Source: Athripsodes cinereus
Lineage: Eukaryota; Arthropoda; Insecta; Trichoptera; Leptoceridae
Assembly: GCA_947579605.1 (NCBI GenBank)
Contig: OX388306.1
Span: forward strand, 4,030,001 to 4,094,000
Length of the DNA: 64,000 nt
Direction: 5' to 3'
Of this stretch, positions 53,032-63,898 are shown one piece after another; position 1 is the first letter of the stretch; each line of letters opens with the position of its first letter. The notes under the pieces are model-generated. The model had not been told where the DNA came from and ran no database searches. It saw only the letters and a program-made list of their open reading frames with translations. The translations under genes were made by a program, and so were the position numbers.

Positions 53032-54393
53032 CAGAGATGTGCAAAATACTTCCAAAAAAGTATTTAAATACAAAATACAAATACTTTTGAATTTTTGTAT
53101 TTCAAATACAAAATACTAAATACTTTTTCAAAATGGTATTTAAATACAAAATACAAAATACGTATTTTCAAAATACTTTTATAAAATACATTTTTAAAAT
53201 ACTTTTTATAAATAGTCGAACAAGGTGTAAGACAAAAGTATTTAATATTTAAACCATTGATGAATGAAAAAGAAATTAAAAGCGGACAAAAGTATACATA
53301 AATAGAGAAAGGGTTGACATGATTAGATATAGCATTGCTTGCAGACAATTGATGAATAACATTGATGAATGAAAAACTGGACAAGAGTATACATAAATGA
53401 AGAAAGGGTTTATATGATTCGATATATCATTGCTTGCAGACAATGAGGATGAGCCTTAGGAAGAACTGTCAAAATAGAAAAAAAAATTAATTAAGTCATG
53501 ACAAAATGTACCGTTGTTAGAAGAGATAAGCCGAAAATTGTCATAAATGGATTGAGTATCATCAAGCAGGTAAGAGAATTCCTGACTTGGGCTGCAAAAT
53601 AAATCAGAATGGATAATCCAAATCTGAAATCGTATGGACTACTGTTACATCATATTATATACAGGACTGCTCCAGACTCTTCCTTATCGTCTTCAGATGG
53701 TTTTTAATGTTGCCTCCAGATCATTTACAGAGAGAATAAGAGCTGCCACATAACTTCACTACTAAGAAGTCTACACTAACTGTGAGTCCTAGAGATAGTG
53801 GTGTTTAAACTGTGTCTCACTGTCCACAAGGCAGCACACAACCCACTGAGCTGTTCCGCTGACGAAAATGTGTGGCGAAGGCTGTGATCAGCTTCTTAAA
53901 CTCGTTGAACTCAAAAGGGCAAATACCTCTAAATTTGCAGAAAGAAGAAACAGAGTCGCAGCGTCATCTGCCTGGAATAGATTGCCTTCAGACAAAATTG
54001 AAAATGCCACCATTCAGGAGAAATCACAGCGCCCTTGAGATAGCCATGAAACATTAAACGGCGTCATGTATAATTTGTTCAATCATCATTATTATGCGTG
54101 TATATCTCAAACATGGAGTACTCTAATGGAAACGTTGTATTTGTAATTCAACAAATTGGCAAAAAAAGCTTGCGTACGCGCATATCAATTAATGGCAGAA
54201 TTTTGTTTCAAACAATAAAAAGGTATTTTGTAAAAGTATTTTGTGTAAAATACAAAATACTCAAAAAAAGTATTTCAAATAAAATACAAAATACTTTTTA
54301 CAAAAAGGTATTTGAAATACAAAATACAAATACGTATTTTGTATTTTGTATTTGTATTTTAAATACTTTTATTTCAAATACGTCACATCTCTG
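53032..54393. mobile_element. Non-autonomous hAT-like transposon, 1.36 kb
   Basis: Ends CAGAGATGTG and CACATCTCTG (inverted, about 8-10 bp), flanked by a perfect 8-bp duplication. Subterminal 180-bp zones on both sides consist of repeats of AAATACAAAATAC in both orientations. CAGAG ends, 8-bp duplication and subterminal repeats are hAT hallmarks. The interior has no frame beyond 61 codons (53872-54057) and no transposase motif, so it needs a source in trans. Confidence 0.87.
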
Positions 54394-54401
54394 ATTATCA
54401 C
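54394..54401. repeat. Right TSD of the 1.36-kb transposon
   Basis: ATTATCAC, same as 53024-53031. Confidence 0.9.
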
Positions 54402-54783
54402 TATATAGTGATTTCTTCCATCTAACCACGTCACATTAACACTAAACAGAAATAAAAACAATAATAACAAAAACACAAACAATAAGAAAAATAGCTACAC
54501 AAATTAGTTAGAAAAAAAAAAGAAAAACTACAATCCACACACCTAACACTCCAAAGAGATCGGGAAGGGGTTAGGAGACGTATGCTGAGTTAGAAGACAA
54601 TAAATACTTCTTGACGACGTATTTAAAGCCATTAAAAGATTGAGATATTCTATGAGAAGAAGGGAGATTATTCCAGCAACGAGCACAACATACTGAGAAT
54701 GATTGAGAAAAGAAATTGGTGTTATGTGTAGGAATTGCCAAAAGACGCTCGTTGTTGGAACGCAGTGGTAGACCATATAAATG
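54402..54783 (-). pseudogene. Jockey/CR1-like LINE: RT C-terminus and 3' UTR
   Basis: Minus frame ending at 54571 reads GLPLRSNNERLLAIPTHNTN FFSQSFSVCCARCWNNLPSS, HRISQSFNGFKYVVKKYLLS. FF..SF.V...R.WN.LP..IR.S.S...FK..L is the standard ending of Jockey/CR1-group reverse transcriptases. 3' UTR runs to 54402 and resumes at 53031. The upstream part is missing. Confidence 0.75.
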
Positions 54784-54959
54784 AATTTATTAAAAAAAAA
54801 TGTTAATTTCTTAGGATAAAATTACAAATTCTCTTTTTTTTTACTTTTTGTCTCAAGTAATTACAAATGTTGGAAGTCTGATTATATATGTAAATATTTC
54901 AATTAATTGCCTAGTATGTGGGTGTAAGCATATTATATAATAATTGGCCATCTGTACCA

Positions 54960-55175
54960 ACCAATTATAATAATATGGAAGCGCGGACGTCCACGAACCA
55001 CGTGGGTCAAACTCTAAAATAACGGCCGCGTGTTGAGTAAGAGAAATCGGCGTGCATGTATGAGAAACTGGATAAATGTGGGGGAAGCGAAAGAATTTTG
55101 AAAGGATAGACTTATATGGCGTTCCGTTCTCTCTGCCTACCCCTCCTGGGACAGAGCGTGAGGGTATAGTTAGTA
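54960..55175 (+). pseudogene. RTE-type LINE RT C-terminus
   Basis: Plus frame: KRGRPRTTWVKL, stop, then VLSKRNRRACMRNWINVGEA KEF, stop, KDRLIWRSVLSAYPSWDRA. It ends GTATAGTTAGTATAGTAGGT. Related to the NRRACM family but a distinct subfamily. Confidence 0.75.
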
Positions 55176-55790
55176 TAGTAGGTAATATCTGTACCATCCG
55201 ATAATTGAACCAAGTACATGAAACAAGCATTTGCAGTAAAAAAATGAAACACTTAACAAAAAAATATTATTATAAAGGTTTTTCGTTCGAAGAAAAACTT
55301 ATTAAATAATAGAGTTTCATAATATGATATTATTATACTAATATTTTTATTTCAATAAAAAGTATGTTTTAGTGCATAGTTTATCATTCAATGATATTGC
55401 ATAACAAAAATAAAATAGATACAATGGTCAAAAAAAAATAACATCACATGGTTAAATAATGTAAAAACAGTTTTCTTTGGCACTATTTTTCTTATACGAA
55501 AAGCAATAAAGGAAATATCCATGACACGCTGTTTGAGACACGTCCATACAACATTTGTTTGTAGACAATATTGTGAATATTACGGAATCGACAACCTTTT
55601 ACTATGAAAATCTATGAATTTCATTTATTACTATTATTAAAGTATCAACTAGATGTTGAGCCGACTGTCGATTTTAGTCAACTGGACGATTTACTGACTA
55701 GCCTACTAGTCGACAAATAGACTAGTCATTGCGGATCATTTGTTTCATTATGTAAAGTCTCGGTATATTTTGCTTCAACGTTCTGAATAG
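55176..55790. other. AT-rich stretch, nothing recognised
   Basis: No supported feature. Confidence 0.4.
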
Positions 55791-55792
55791 AC

Positions 55793-55970
55793 TGTAATTT
55801 GAAACAAGTGTTTCTTTTTACTAAAGATTATTGATTCCGAGAGAGGGATTCGACTTTTCAGGTCATTATTAATCGGAATCAATAATCTATAGTAGAAAGA
55901 AACACTTGTTTCATATTACATAATTATGGAACTCTACTACGTGTGCACCGACACAACTAATAACTTAATA
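55793..55970. repeat. Hairpin repeat sharing a module with 14.1 kb
   Basis: Arms 55801-55840 and 55873-55912 match at 38 of 40 positions (GAAACAAGTGTTTCTTT...), extending to about 48 bp. The right part AGTAGAAAGAAACACTTGTT through CTCTACTACGTGTGCACCGA CACAACTAATAA is a close copy of 14159-14235. The left half is the neighbouring module in inverted orientation. Confidence 0.8.
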
Positions 55971-56764
55971 ACATAGACTGGTTGTTAAAGTAAAATATTA
56001 GTTAAAGCAAACACGGGTGATATATTTTATTTTTAATTTTCCTGAAGTTCCCTATATGCCGAGTACTCGGTATCTTTAACCGGCTTGTCATCGACTAGTC
56101 TGACTGAAAATATAGCTTAATAAGTCGGCTTTCTCGACTTATCGTTCTATCTTTTATCTACTATGCTTCAGTAAACAATGTCATAAAATACCATTTCTAT
56201 TGCAAGATATAGACAGTTTTAGTTGATCGGAACCTCTTTACAGAGAGTATTGAAGTTAATAATTGCACATTTTCTCAAGAATCTGATGGCGCCTTAGTAG
56301 TAATGTAGTCCCTCTGAATCGATATAATCTCTTTAAAATATTTTTATCTTATCTCTTAATTTATCCGGTCGATTTCCTATTGGATTTTATTGATTTTTCC
56401 CATTTATAGATACACTTTCCCTTTATATTTTTATGTCTTCCCTGAATTGACATTTTGCATAATTTAACGACATTATTTGAAAATTCTTGTCTTGTTTAAT
56501 ACAAATTTATATCTCGGTATTGAAACTAGACAAATATATTTGTATTAAAAAGTCAATAAGGCCGAAAAAAATATTAGATAATGATGGTTTTCCATACTAA
56601 CATTGGTTTTCTGTGCTATTTTTCCTACAATTTTTATGGAATTGGACTGTTTTGAAAATGTAGTTTTATTTGATTCAACACGAATAATATATCTGAATAC
56701 CTACATAAATTCAAATATTTTATTGAGATAATAATAAACACATTAAAAATAATTATATAATATT
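55971..56764. other. AT-rich stretch, nothing recognised
   Basis: No supported feature. Confidence 0.4.
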
Positions 56765-56775
56765 ATACAATAAGC

Positions 56776-56936
56776 CGTCCCTCTTTCACAACACACCGTT
56801 CCTATGACAACGATATCAGAGCGCAAGGAATGTCGCGGATAGAGGTGACGCGATTGGCACAGAGACGCTCTGAATGGAGGAGGCTGGTTTCTGCCCTGTG
56901 CTCCCGAGAGGAGCGTTGAGGGCGATGATGATGATG
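56776..56936 (+). mobile_element. RTE 3' fragment with 11-bp TSD
   Basis: CGTCCCTCTTTCACAACACA CCGTTCC ... GAGGAGCGTTGAGGGCGATG ATGATG. ATACAATAAGC at 56765-56775 and 56937-56947. Nearly identical to the end of the 3.3-kb element. Confidence 0.9.
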
Positions 56937-57049
56937 ATACAATAAGCACAATTATACAAATCTTTATATTATCTGTTTTTTTACCCTCAAAATTAAAAGA
57001 ATGTCATTTTTGGATAAGTCCATTCTCGAACCTAATGTGTCAATTTCTT

Positions 57050-57165
57050 ATCGTGTTTAACGCTCCACCAGGCAGTATAGACCAGAAACTTAACTCCTCC
57101 ATTCGAAACATCTTTGAGCTAAGGGAGTCGAAATTCTTGACGCTCTAACGTCGTTGTCGGCATGA
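57050..57165 (-). repeat. Diverged RTE 3' fragment, minus
   Basis: CACCAGGCAGTATAGACCAG AAACTTAACTCCTCCATTCG, GACGCTCTAACGTCGTTGTC GGCATGACAG follow the family order with many differences. Confidence 0.5.
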
Positions 57166-57224
57166 CAGTATCTACGAGTACTTTAAAAGAAAGTCATCAG
57201 ATATTATCTTGTGGACAAAGAACG

Positions 57225-57325
57225 ATGCTGTTTTTTGCCAACTATCATTGCATTAAATTAATATACTTATTTTTGGCTACCCTACTCTAGGGACACGTCG
57301 TGATGATATTAATTTATGTAAAAAC
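57225..57325 (+). repeat. Possible SINE-2 trace
   Basis: TTTGGCTACCCTACTCTAGG GACACGTCGTGATGATATTA only. Confidence 0.4.
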
Positions 57326-58171
57326 TATTTTTTAAATTAACTGAAATTAACCGAATAGACTATGATAAAAAAAATTAAATTGTATTATATATGGACACAT
57401 ATAAATTGGACATTACATTACCCCTATTCTATGTTGATCCGAACTAAAATAAGAACCTTAAAAAAAATTATATTCAAGTTCACTTGAATTAACGGAACAA
57501 ACATTCATATTTTATACGAAACAAGTTGTATATAATTCTAATTAGGAACAATTTTAGAGTTTGAAGAATACCAATGTAGACTAACTAAAATTGGAACGTT
57601 CCTTTTTTAGTTAGTGCACACTAAAAATGAAATAGACTCGGGCGTTATGTTCTGTTGTCTTGAATAAAAAAAAAACAAAATAATTTATTAAAACTGTATT
57701 CTCATGCTTGTAACTTGTAAATATACAACTAATTTGTACGAAATATTCAGTAAATTTGACAATCGTTTGTTACAACTGGATATATTCCCATACAAGAAAA
57801 TAATTTCCAGTATCTCGCTCAGCACACATCGGTTATATTGTTCCTATCAGTGCTACACATACCTAATACGCGCATTATTATATTATATGATATTACTTAA
57901 CATACAAACATATGGATGACCAATATTCATTATTGTAAAGCGAATACTGATACAATGTAACATAAACACTTATCTTATAACATTTGACTGTTAGAAGTAA
58001 GTACCTACGTACATTATCACAGTAATTCTTTTGGTACTTATTACTATGGAATAGAATATTATGTCTATTTTTACTCTCGAGTCTCAAGTGCCCTCCAAAA
58101 GGAGAAATGTTTATAATATAAACTCGAGAAGAAAAGTAATCCATTCACATAACTATTTTCACGGTCTTTAA
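57326..58171. other. AT-rich stretch, nothing recognised
   Basis: No supported feature. Confidence 0.4.
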
Positions 58172-58328
58172 TATCGTGTTCGGCGGTGTTCGGGATCTCC
58201 GCGTGATAGTTTTTAACTCAAGCTTTCGGCGGACTCTTGAACTCTTGAAGATGACGACAGCACATCAATCGAAAGCTAGAGTTTAAAACTACTACAGGAA
58301 GATCCCGAAAACCACCGAACACGATAAT
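58172..58328. repeat. Foldback with about 57-bp arms
   Basis: TATCGTGTTCGGCGGTGTTC GGGATCT on the left against AGATCCCGAAAACCACCGAA CACGATA on the right (two mismatches in 27). It continues inward through TAGTTTTTAACTCAAGCTTT CG and its counterpart CGAAAGCTAGAGTTTAAAAC TA. No ORF. Confidence 0.75.
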
Positions 58329-59892
58329 CCATTCACTTCATACAGACAAAACCTTTTTTAGGAAATAAATACCGATAAATGTATCTAATAGATACTATAA
58401 TAATATCTAGTATCCTACTATGATGATGATCATTTACTTAAAAATATTATTTACAATACTAAATATAATATTTTTTTTATAATGAGCATTCATTCTCCTT
58501 AACCCAGTTAATACTTCCTCACTGGGTTTGCACCCGTATCGAGAAATAGCACTGCTCTTCCAATCACCAAGTTTTCGCTTGGACAACCCTCATTTTCATA
58601 GTTTATTATGGCACTGACATCAGAGTATTGGAAAATTTACGGTATAACTAAACTCGACGACTAAATTGGATTAGTGTAAAATCAGGGTGTTACTAGAAGA
58701 CTCAATTGGCACAAAATCGCAATATGAAGAGACTTGATTGGCGCAAAATCGTGGTATGACGGAATCGCTCTGCAAAGATTGTGGTATGCAGAATTCACCT
58801 ATAAGTAAAATAAAAGATATATTGTAGTTGTGTTGTCGTTTGTATATCGTTTAAGGTTATCTTTTGTGATCGCATTGGCCTTCGGCTGTAATGATCCTTG
58901 TAAGAATCGTCTTTGTCAGTAATAGTAATAATTTATTTCAAGTGACACAGATTAATTGACAAACTGACACAGAAATAGAAGACACTGACACAGAAACAGG
59001 TTACACTTGGCACATATGCCCGTGTAATTTGGAATACTGGGAGAAAATCCTAAATAACAGTTTGTGACATTTTGAAAATAATAATATTTACTTTGTCCCT
59101 AGGATAAGTATGTATGTATGTTAAGTATATGGAAGAAGTGTATGTATGTTAAGTGATTTTATTGGGTAGATAAATAAGTTCTTAGATATCAACTCATACG
59201 AAAAAAATACAATATTGTTTCAGTAACAAATGTATGCTTGCCTATTTCCAATAATAATCTCATTCCATCGATTCTCATTGTTATTACATCAAGTATGCAA
59301 AAACAATATTATAGGACAATATGTAATATTCACCCAATAATAACAATGAATATTTTATTAGAAAATACACTGAGAGAATTGTACGTAGGTACCTACCTAA
59401 ATGCGAAGAAAAAATAACAAATAATAATATTGTTGTATCAGATGTGTATGAAATATTATTCATATTCATAAATCTATAATAATATGCTTTATATGCCTTT
59501 TTTTCAAATGTTTAGCATCATTTTGTAATGAAACTTTTTCTTTTGCATTACAATCGTATTGAAAGCTCTTTTCTTGAGAGTTTCGTACATCGGAACATGA
59601 AAATAAAATAACGTTAAAAATTTGGATTTGTCCAGTTTCGATTGTGACGTGCAATGGATTTGTCTAATTTCAAAACTAACCTTAATTTTTCGTTACACAA
59701 ATAATATTCAAATTTCTTTCAGAAAACGGATTTTTTGGAAATGTCCCTTTCCGATCTCAAAGCATTCTTTTTTGTATCTGAGAAATAATATATAGATACA
59801 AGTATCACGACATTTCTTGAGAATATTCAATAATTTTTTAGCCAACAGAGCACTGTTTTAATGTTCACAAGGTTTACAAACTCTTATCGCTG
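58329..59892. other. Mostly unassigned AT-rich stretch
   Basis: Traces only: GACTCAATTGGCACAAAATC (58700) and GACTTGATTGGCGCAAAATC (58730), possible worn RTE end pieces; GATCGCATTGGCCTTCGGCT (58870), like the (AAT)n repeat; two copies of ACTGACACAGAAA (58966-58998). Confidence 0.35.
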
Positions 59893-60035
59893 TGAACCGT
59901 TCCTATGATGATGAAATTTGAGCTAAGGAATTTCATGAAAAATACTCAATTGGTCCAGAATCGCTCTGAGAGAAAATGGATTGTTCTAATACTCAGTGCT
60001 CGTGAGAAAAACGTAGAGGGATGAAAAGAATGTGC
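59893..60035 (+). repeat. Old RTE 3' fragment
   Basis: GTGAACCGTTCCTATGATGA, TCAATTGGTCCAGAATCGCT CTGAGAG, AGTGCTCGTGAGAAAAACGT AGAGGGATGA follow the 3' end of the 3.3-kb element. Confidence 0.65.
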
Positions 60036-60374
60036 CAGTTTACAAAATCGATTTTGTTTTGGCACAAATGAATCTTTTGCGTCCTTGAGTAATAATTTAT
60101 GTTTTCTGCTTGGCCATTTTACAAATGTTCTGAAGTTCGTAATTCTCAGAGGATTTTTTGTTAATAACTCAATTATAAATGTTAATCTCGAGTAAATTGC
60201 GTCACTCTTGTTCTATTATACTTATAAACTACAAAATATTTTTGTCTGTTCGTTTGTGTATATTCATTTTAACCACTTTTACTAACAAGCAATAGAAAAA
60301 CTAATGCATTCTTTGTAATTGAACTCTCATCTATTGGACGTATTCTTATTTATAAACAAATGTTTGTTTTGTAG

Positions 60375-60492
60375 TGAGTGGCCGGCAAAAGAATTGATCT
60401 TTCACTCTTTCCCATAAGTTTTTCAATCTCTTGTCAAAGGCATGTGTTCGAAAAATAAAGGCATTTTACATCTTGAATTTAGCGATAATTTT
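60375..60492 (+). repeat. SINE-2 fragment (5' part)
   Basis: AGTGGCCGGCAAAAGAATTG, CATGTGTTCGAAAAATAAAG, GCATTTTACATCTTGAATTT AGCGAT. Confidence 0.65.
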
Positions 60493-60499
60493 TTAATGT

Positions 60500-60620
60500 A
60501 TTAATTTTCTCTGCCCACCTAGTCCTTCCCCCACACACTTTGTTCCTCATAGGGTAGGCATAGCGAACGAAACGCCGATTTGATCTACGTTTGCACACTT
60601 CTATTTCCACATTAAGACTT
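60500..60620 (-). repeat. RTE-type LINE 3' fragment, minus
   Basis: CATAGGGTAGGCATAGCGAA CGAAACGCCGATTTGATCTA is the inverse of the SVLSAYP coding end (compare 55105-55145). Confidence 0.5.
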
Positions 60621-60821
60621 GTCGGTTTTTTAACTCTAAATGCAGCCGACTCTGAATATTAAATACACATTGCAATGAATATGTTTGTACCTACTGTTAA
60701 ATTCAATCCACCTAAACTGTATTGAACACCAATTGATGAATATTCTGAATCATTTTACTTTGGAGCCATTTTTCACTTTTTAGACCATCTCAAGGATGCT
60801 GATGAATAGTCTTTAGCTATA

Positions 60822-60965
60822 CTCCGATGCCTCATTCCAAGTAGAGTAGGCAGGGGGAACGAGACCCCATATTAGTCTATCTTAACATACTTCGCTTCTT
60901 CCACATTCGTGCAATTTCTCATATATGTACGCCGATTTCCTTTGCTCATTGCACGGCGCTGATAA
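60822..60965 (-). repeat. RTE-type LINE 3' fragment, minus
   Basis: CAAGTAGAGTAGGCAGGGGG AACGAGACCCCATATTAGTC TATC, CTTCCACATTCGTGCAATTT CTCATATATGTACGCCGATT match the same family as 54960-55175. Confidence 0.6.
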
Positions 60966-61567
60966 ATAGTAGTTTTTAATTTACTCCTGAAACTGGTGGC
61001 AGGTTGGTTGTCCCTCAAAACCATGGCAAAATCAAAAGCACTATATTAATTTGATAATTCCTGATTATTTTTTGAGGGAATCAGAGCTTTTAGCTGAAAT
61101 TATAATATAGCGAGGGTCTCATCTACTATAATGCGTCGGCGATGTAAGGAATTCCCTTCAGGCTCTCAGGAAGATTGAAATACCTCATAAATTATTATCG
61201 TCAAAGATAAAGCGTGGAAGCACTACCTACTTACAATATAAGTATAAATATAATATACATGTAAGTCCACCCTATTCCAGGCTGCTTGGATGAGGATGAT
61301 GGTGAACAGCGGCAGTTCCTCTTTAAGAGCGTCGATGCGGCGAACTCCCTTTATAAATTCAAAAAGTATTTACCTATTTAAATTTCAATATTTATTTATT
61401 ATACTTACCTAGTTAACATTTTTTTTTAAATATACCTACAATATTAAAAACAATAACACAATTTTTTGTAACTTTTCTTTTTTACGCCGTCAAACTCGTG
61501 ACTTGAGGGTTCATTTTGTAACATTAGATTAACAATCAAATAATATTGTTCATCTTATTCCAATAAT
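60966..61567. other. Unassigned
   Basis: AT-rich, no supported feature. Confidence 0.4.
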
Positions 61568-61775
61568 TTCTACTACTACTTTAACCTCATGGTTAATCTG
61601 ACAAGTGGAGCGGCCAGTAGACCAACTATATGTGATGAACATGCAAGATGTCCTCTATATGCTTGTAAAAAATAAGGTATTCTGGGTGGCGTAACTAATG
61701 ACTGATTTGTAGATTTTTCCTGTCTTTGCTTTAACAGGACACTCGAAAATTTATATAAAATAACGACCCGCTTAA
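61568..61775 (-). repeat. SINE-2 copy, minus
   Basis: CTACTACTACTTTAACCTCA, CAAGTGGAGCGGCCAGTAGA CCAACTATATG, GCTTTAACAGGACACTCGAA AATTTA. Confidence 0.65.
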
Positions 61776-61855
61776 TCTTCGGCGGAGACGCCACAGGATT
61801 TTGAAAATATTTCTACTCAAACTCCTCATGATATCACTTTAAAAAAAACATACAT

Positions 61856-61935
61856 CCTCATCATCTCACCCTTCGATGTTTCTCTCGGTAGCACAGGGCG
61901 TTCCCCCATTATTCCCACGCATTAGCCGCTTCTGA
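61856..61935 (-). repeat. RTE 3' fragment, minus, diverged
   Basis: CTCATCATCTCACCCTTCGA TGTTTCTCTCGGTAGCACAG GGCG resembles the reversed (GAT)n tail and CTGTGCTCCCGAGAGGAGCG end. Confidence 0.55.
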
Positions 61936-62424
61936 TGGTAAGCATTGCTATTGATACTTGTCGAGGGTAGTATGTAGGTATATTCATGAGCTTTTTATGA
62001 TGTGAAAATGAGGGTCATTCCAATGATCATGATATTTAAGTACTATAATTATTATAATTAAATACTTGTAAAACATACTCAAATTCAAACGTAGAAACTT
62101 TTTTATGTATTTGAACAAAAAAATTAAGAGCACTTTTTTGGTTAATGGAATGGCAAGTAGATTGTGTAGGTAAACTTCGAATCTTATTTATTTATTCATT
62201 ATAATTAATAACATTGATAACAAACAGTTCCATAGAAGGTACACATTCAAATTTAATACAATAATTTATACACAGAGCGAGTTTATCGCAAAAGCGCGAT
62301 TTCTTCCAATTAACCCAAGATCTTTTATTATTGTTCAATATATTTATCGACATTCAAGGAATTGATTCATGAGCCCATCACCTCTTTCACATAATATAAT
62401 ATGAACTAATGAAATAAAGGTGTG
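61936..62424. other. Unassigned
   Basis: AT-rich, no supported feature. Confidence 0.4.
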
Positions 62425-62790
62425 TACAGCGTGCCATGGAGCGGCAAATGCTAGGTATCAGCTTGAGAGACAAAATAAGAAATGAAACCATCCAACAAAA
62501 GACAAAAGTCGTTGACGTTGTTGATAAAGTCTCCAAGCTGAAATGGCAATGGGCGCTGGTCATATGGTAAGACGAGAGGATGGCAGATGGACTTCCAGAA
62601 TTCTTGTACGGAGACCGTGGGAGAACAAAAGAAGCGTAGGAAGACCCCAAAAAAGATGGGTTGACGATATTGTCCAGATAACGGGGAAACAGTGGTATCG
62701 TGTTGCTCGAGATAGGAACATGTGGAAAAGTTTGGAAGAGGCCTATATCCAGCAGTGGAGAGAAGAGGGCTAGCAGAAAAGAAAAAAAAA
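62425..62790 (+). pseudogene. RTE/BovB-like reverse transcriptase C-terminus
   Basis: Plus strand: AMERQMLGISLRDKIRNETI, QQKTKVVDVVDKVSKLKWQW A (62433-62550), then in a shifted frame GHMVRREDGRWTSRILVRRP, WENKRSVGRPQKRWVDDIVQ, ITGKQWYRVARDRNMWKSLE EAYIQQWREEG, stop at about 62772. This is the well-known RAMER.MLG.SLRDKIRN...KWQWAGH ... QQW ending of insect RTE-type LINEs. One frameshift near 62545, then an A-rich tail. Confidence 0.85.
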
Positions 62791-62811
62791 ATGAAATAAA
62801 ACACCTTTTTT

Positions 62812-62988
62812 TAAAAAAAAAAGATGCATCTCGGTTTTTGATATAAACCCAAATACAACGTCATACACCTTCCACAGTAATCTAAAAAGCTTGTTTCGTG
62901 AAAGAGGAGTTTGCCGGCACTTGGGATCGAACCGCACACCTCATGTTCATGAGGCCGAGACTCTGCCTCCAGGCTATCGACCAACTCG
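62812..62988 (-). repeat. SINE-1 with tRNA-like head, minus
   Basis: Reverse complement: GATAGCCTGGAGGCAGAGTC (box A-like), GTGCGGTTCGATCCCAAGTG CCGG (box B), AAACTCCTCTTTCACGAAAC AAGC, GTATTTGGGTTTATATCAAA. CCTCATG/CATGAGG can pair like an anticodon stem. Confidence 0.75.
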
Positions 62989-63335
62989 TATATTGTACTT
63001 CCAAATTGACTTTATTAATCGTGAACCGGCTTTTAAGAGCTACCGCTCTCATCGTCATGCTAATGAGAGTGTATTTTATTAATTTAAAATGGACTTCCAC
63101 CAAGTACGGTCGACATTATTAACTTAATCTGTTGAAATATGTACATAGATTTATCATACACAAAATGTTTCCATACACTCACGTGTCATTTCTATATACA
63201 CCAATAAATTACATGTCGAAACGAAATTGCGATTGCACTACAAGTGAACATATTATAAAGGACATCGAGTAAGTTCACATAATTTCACTATATTGAATAT
63301 TCTATGTAAAGAACGATAGCAACACAGTCAATTTT
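62989..63335. other. Foldback-type remnant and unassigned sequence
   Basis: GTGAACCGGCTTTTAAGAGC TACCGCTCTCATCGTCATGC at 63019-63058 is a relative of the 51.7-kb foldback arm. TATAAA at 63253 is a possible core promoter. Confidence 0.4.
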
Positions 63336-63411
63336 GTGTGCGGTGATCGTGTTGGTCAATTTCGCTCTCGACCTAATTGCAAACGAAACCCAACTATTAA
63401 ACCTAATTATT

Positions 63412-63455
63412 TCACTGTGATGAAATTAACTACTGTTGTAATAGCTTTTTGCAAT
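63412..63455 (+). CDS. Candidate first exon with signal-peptide-like start
   Basis: ATG at 63420 reads MKLTTVVIAFCN and reaches a possible donor A|GTAAAT at about 63456. A TATAAA lies about 165 bp upstream. Many insect secreted-protein genes begin with a short first exon like this. No second exon was found before the window ends, and the frame also reads on to 63545 without splicing. Confidence 0.2.
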
Positions 63456-63595
63456 AGTAAATGTAGTTTACAACTCTGTATCATCGATGTTTGCAAAATT
63501 ATATTAGCCGGGGAAGTCTACACCTATACATATGCACAATGTTAGACATACAATATTTTCACTTGTCTATAATAAAGCTAATTTTGCAAGTTTAC

Positions 63596-63832
63596 TCCGT
63601 GGAGCACCCAGCAAAGAATTGGTCTACCGCTCTTTTCTGCAAGCTTTCGAGTGTCCTGCAAAAGGTAAGTGTTTGAAAAAATAAAGATATTTTACACTTA
63701 AAACTCAGCAATGAAATTTTTCACCCATCCTGAAGTATTTTAACTTTTTGTTGGCACCGAGAGGACAGCTTGTATGTTTGTTACATTCAGCTTATCTGCT
63801 GGTTACCCTACATGTGGCATATGCCGTGATGT
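63596..63832 (+). repeat. SINE-2, near-complete copy
   Basis: CCGTGGAGCACCCAGCAAAG AATTGGTCTACCGCTCTTTT, GAGTGTCCTGCAAAAGGTAA, TTGGCACCGAGAGGACAGCT, TCTGCTGGTTACCCTACATG, ATATGCCGTGATG. Confidence 0.75.
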
Positions 63833-63898
63833 GTATAGACTTTACAAGTATTCAATTGTATTTCATGTAAAATATTTAATTCAAAAATTTGTTTTGAA

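Noticed and set aside
58500..58560. Another tRNA-derived SINE head on the minus strand (GGGTGCAAACCCAGTG)
   Set aside because: The box B match is weak, box A is unclear and no second copy was found.
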